DNA from: Burkholderiaceae bacterium
Lineage (GTDB): Bacteria > Pseudomonadota > Gammaproteobacteria > Burkholderiales > Burkholderiaceae_E
Length of the DNA stretch: 64,000 nt
NCBI GenBank assembly: GCA_024637155.1
Contig: JAGXFR010000015.1
Coordinates: 1-64,000 of the forward strand
Direction of reading: 5' to 3'
The notes under the pieces: generated by a model
Database searches by the model: none
What the model was told of the DNA's origin: nothing
The model's input: the letters and a program-made list of their open reading frames with translations, nothing else
Program-made: the position numbers and the translations under genes
Part shown: in pieces, positions 62,524 through 64,000 of the stretch
Layout: every line of letters starts with the position of its first letter
How positions within the stretch are numbered: position 1 is the first letter of the stretch

Positions 62524-63588
62524 ATGATCTATCGCGAAAACGGACAATTCAAGTCGACCTACCCGGCCGACCAGCAGATCTTCCCGATTCTGCAGGACCG
62601 CTGGGTGATCGCGGCGCTGCTCGCCTTTGCCTTCATCGGGATCCCGCTGCTCGCCAGCGAATACATGATGCGGGCGATTCTGATCCCGGTGCTGATCCTC
62701 TCGCTCGCAGCGATCGGACTGAACCTGCTGGTCGGCTACTGCGGGCAGATCTCGCTCGGTTCGGGCGCGTTCATGGCGGTGGGCGCCTACGCTTCATACA
62801 ACTTCTTTCTGCGCATTCCGGACCTGAACCTGCTGATCGCATTCGTGCTCGGCGGGCTGACCGCGATGGTGTTCGGCATCCTGTTCGGCATTCCGAGCCT
62901 GCGCATCCGCGGACTCTACCTCGCGGTGGCCACCCTCGCCGCGCAGTTCTTCTCGGACTGGATCTTCGCGCGGGTGCCCTGGCTGACCAACTACTCGTCG
63001 TCGGGTTCGGTGTCGGTGCCGGCGCTCAAGATGTTCGGGTTCCCGATTTCGAGCCCGGTCGAGAAGTACCTGTTCGTGCTGGCGATCGTTGCCGTGTGCG
63101 CGCTTGCCGCCAAGAACCTCACGCGCGGGCACCTCGGTCGCTCCTGGATGGCGATGCGCGACATGGATGTCGCCGCGGAGGTGATCGGCATCCGGCCGAT
63201 GCACGCCAAGCTCACGGCTTTCGCGGTCAGCTCGTTTTTCATCGGCGTGGCGGGCGCGATGTGGGGCTTCGTGTACCTTGGATCGTGGGAACCGGCCGCA
63301 TTTGACGTGAATCGCTCGCTGAACCTGCTGTTCATGGTGATCATTGGCGGACTCGGATCGATCATGGGCAGTTTTTTCGGCGCGTTCTTCATCGTGGCGC
63401 TGCCGATCCTGCTCAATCAGGTGCCGGCCGCACTCGGCATGCCGATCGCCGTGGATACCGCGGCGCATCTCGAGTTCATGATCTTTGGCGCTTTGATTGT
63501 TTTTTTCCTGATCGTCGAGCCGCATGGGCTGGCGCGGCTGTGGTCGATCGGAAAGGAAAAGCTCAGGTTGTGGCCGTTCCCGCACTAG
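62524..63588 (+). CDS. branched-chain-type ABC permease (LivM type)
   Basis: A 354-residue LivM permease. ILSLAAIGLNLLVGYCGQISLGSGAFMAVGAYASYN is the family signature; RSWMAMRDMDVAAEVIGIRPMHAKLTAFAVSSFFIGVAGAMWG contains the coupling loop. It starts 2 bases after the livH-type stop. The substrate is set by the binding protein next door. Confidence 0.93.
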   Translation: MIYRENGQFKSTYPADQQIFPILQDRWVIAALLAFAFIGIPLLASEYMMRAILIPVLILSLAAIGLNLLVGYCGQISLGSGAFMAVGAYASYNFFLRIPDLNLLIAFVLGGLTAMVFGILFGIPSLRIRGLYLAVATLAAQFFSDWIFARVPWLTNYSSSGSVSVPALKMFGFPISSPVEKYLFVLAIVAVCALAAKNLTRGHLGRSWMAMRDMDVAAEVIGIRPMHAKLTAFAVSSFFIGVAGAMWGFVYLGSWEPAAFDVNRSLNLLFMVIIGGLGSIMGSFFGAFFIVALPILLNQVPAALGMPIAVDTAAHLEFMIFGALIVFFLIVEPHGLARLWSIGKEKLRLWPFPH

Positions 63589-63650
63589 ATCAACGGAGAC
63601 GATCGAATCCCGTTTTCATGTACCCATAACATGACCCAAAGGAGGTTGAG

Positions 63651-64000
63651 ATGAGGAAGACAGATCGAGTCAAACTGCTGGTAACGGCGCTTGCCCTGAC
63701 CGGCGCACTGGCGGCGGCAATCCCGCAGGCCCCGGTCCAGGCGCAGGCCAAGGAGCAGTTCTTTCCGGTGCTGGTCTATCGCACCGGCGCTTACGCTCCC
63801 AACGGCACGCCCTACGCGAACGGCTACGTGGACTACCTGAAGCTGATCAACGCGCGCGACAAGGGCATCGGCGGCGTCACGATCACCTACGAGGAATGCG
63901 AGTTCGGCTACGCGACGGATCGCGGCGTCGAGTGCTACGAGCGCCTGAAGGGCAAGGGCCCGACCGGTGCCACCGGGTTCCAGCCGCTCTCCACCGGCGT
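63651..64000 (+). CDS. ABC transporter substrate-binding protein (partial, 3' end outside window)
   Basis: The first 116 residues of a periplasmic binding protein. A signal peptide (cut after QAQA near residue 32) is followed by KEQFFPVLVYRTGAYAPNGTPYANGYVDYLKLINARDKGIGG, typical of the Peripla_BP_6 type found with livHM permeases. AAAGGAGG at 63638-63645 gives a strong ribosome-binding site. The stop lies beyond 64000. Confidence 0.9.
   Translation, partial: MRKTDRVKLLVTALALTGALAAAIPQAPVQAQAKEQFFPVLVYRTGAYAPNGTPYANGYVDYLKLINARDKGIGGVTITYEECEFGYATDRGVECYERLKGKGPTGATGFQPLSTG

Overview
The window is about two-thirds G+C and almost entirely protein-coding, with short intergenic gaps, both strands in use and many 4-base start/stop overlaps. 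Gene content and order point to the chromosome of an aerobic or facultative betaproteobacterium: ubiK, a TorF-type outer-membrane protein, glnK, amtB, gshB, a PTS EIIA(Man), ptsH, ptsI, metX and metW follow one another as in Burkholderiales and Rhodocyclales. I see no insertion sequence, prophage gene, CRISPR array, tRNA or rRNA. The only long gene-free stretch is 7645-8043.

Layout. 1-13.7 kb: a plus-strand run of small mostly single-domain enzymes (NTF2-like proteins, methyltransferase, DUF442 phosphatase, VOC proteins, cupin, OsmC, MOSC, GFA, GST, patatin) with a halohydrin dehalogenase-type enzyme at 10.3 kb. 14-18.7 kb (minus): EamA exporter, CoA-transferase, YceH, ComM/YifB, UbiK. 18.7-27.3 kb (plus): a sigma-54-type promoter before torF-glnK-amtB, then gshB, the truncated regulatory PTS, and a SAM-II riboswitch ahead of metX-metW. 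27.3-33.3 kb: a RuBisCO-like protein/cupin/crotonase operon divergent from icmF (fused isobutyryl-CoA mutase), with a 20-bp perfect palindrome and a 16-bp tandem repeat between them. 33.3-39.5 kb: a secreted unknown, an SRPBCC-GST fusion, an arginine-dihydrolase-like enzyme with ornithine aminotransferase and a divergent Lrp regulator, and a universal stress protein. 39.5-45.6 kb: UvrD-type helicase, a carbonic anhydrase-SbtA-SbtB bicarbonate-uptake cluster, a secreted unknown, UPF0149. 45.6-55.5 kb: glutathione reductase, SDR, response regulator, a soluble reductive-dehalogenase-like corrinoid Fe-S protein, EttA, SrkA, a threonine-dehydratase-fold enzyme, an NAD(P)-binding protein. 55.6-64 kb: an ethylbenzene-dehydrogenase-like cytochrome c, 3-hydroxyacyl-CoA dehydrogenase, a Crp/Fnr regulator, and an acyl-CoA synthetase with a branched-chain-type ABC transporter whose binding-protein gene runs off the end.

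Functional themes. Ammonium assimilation is set up for nitrogen control (sigma-54 promoter, PII, AmtB). Arginine probably flows to ornithine and glutamate semialdehyde through two adjacent genes. Acyl-CoA metabolism is spread over IcmF, crotonase, CoA-transferase, 3-hydroxyacyl-CoA dehydrogenase and acyl-CoA synthetase. Two enzymes of halogen chemistry (halohydrin dehalogenase and RdhA-like) occur 38 kb apart. The least explained units are the RuBisCO-like protein operon and the soluble RdhA-like protein.
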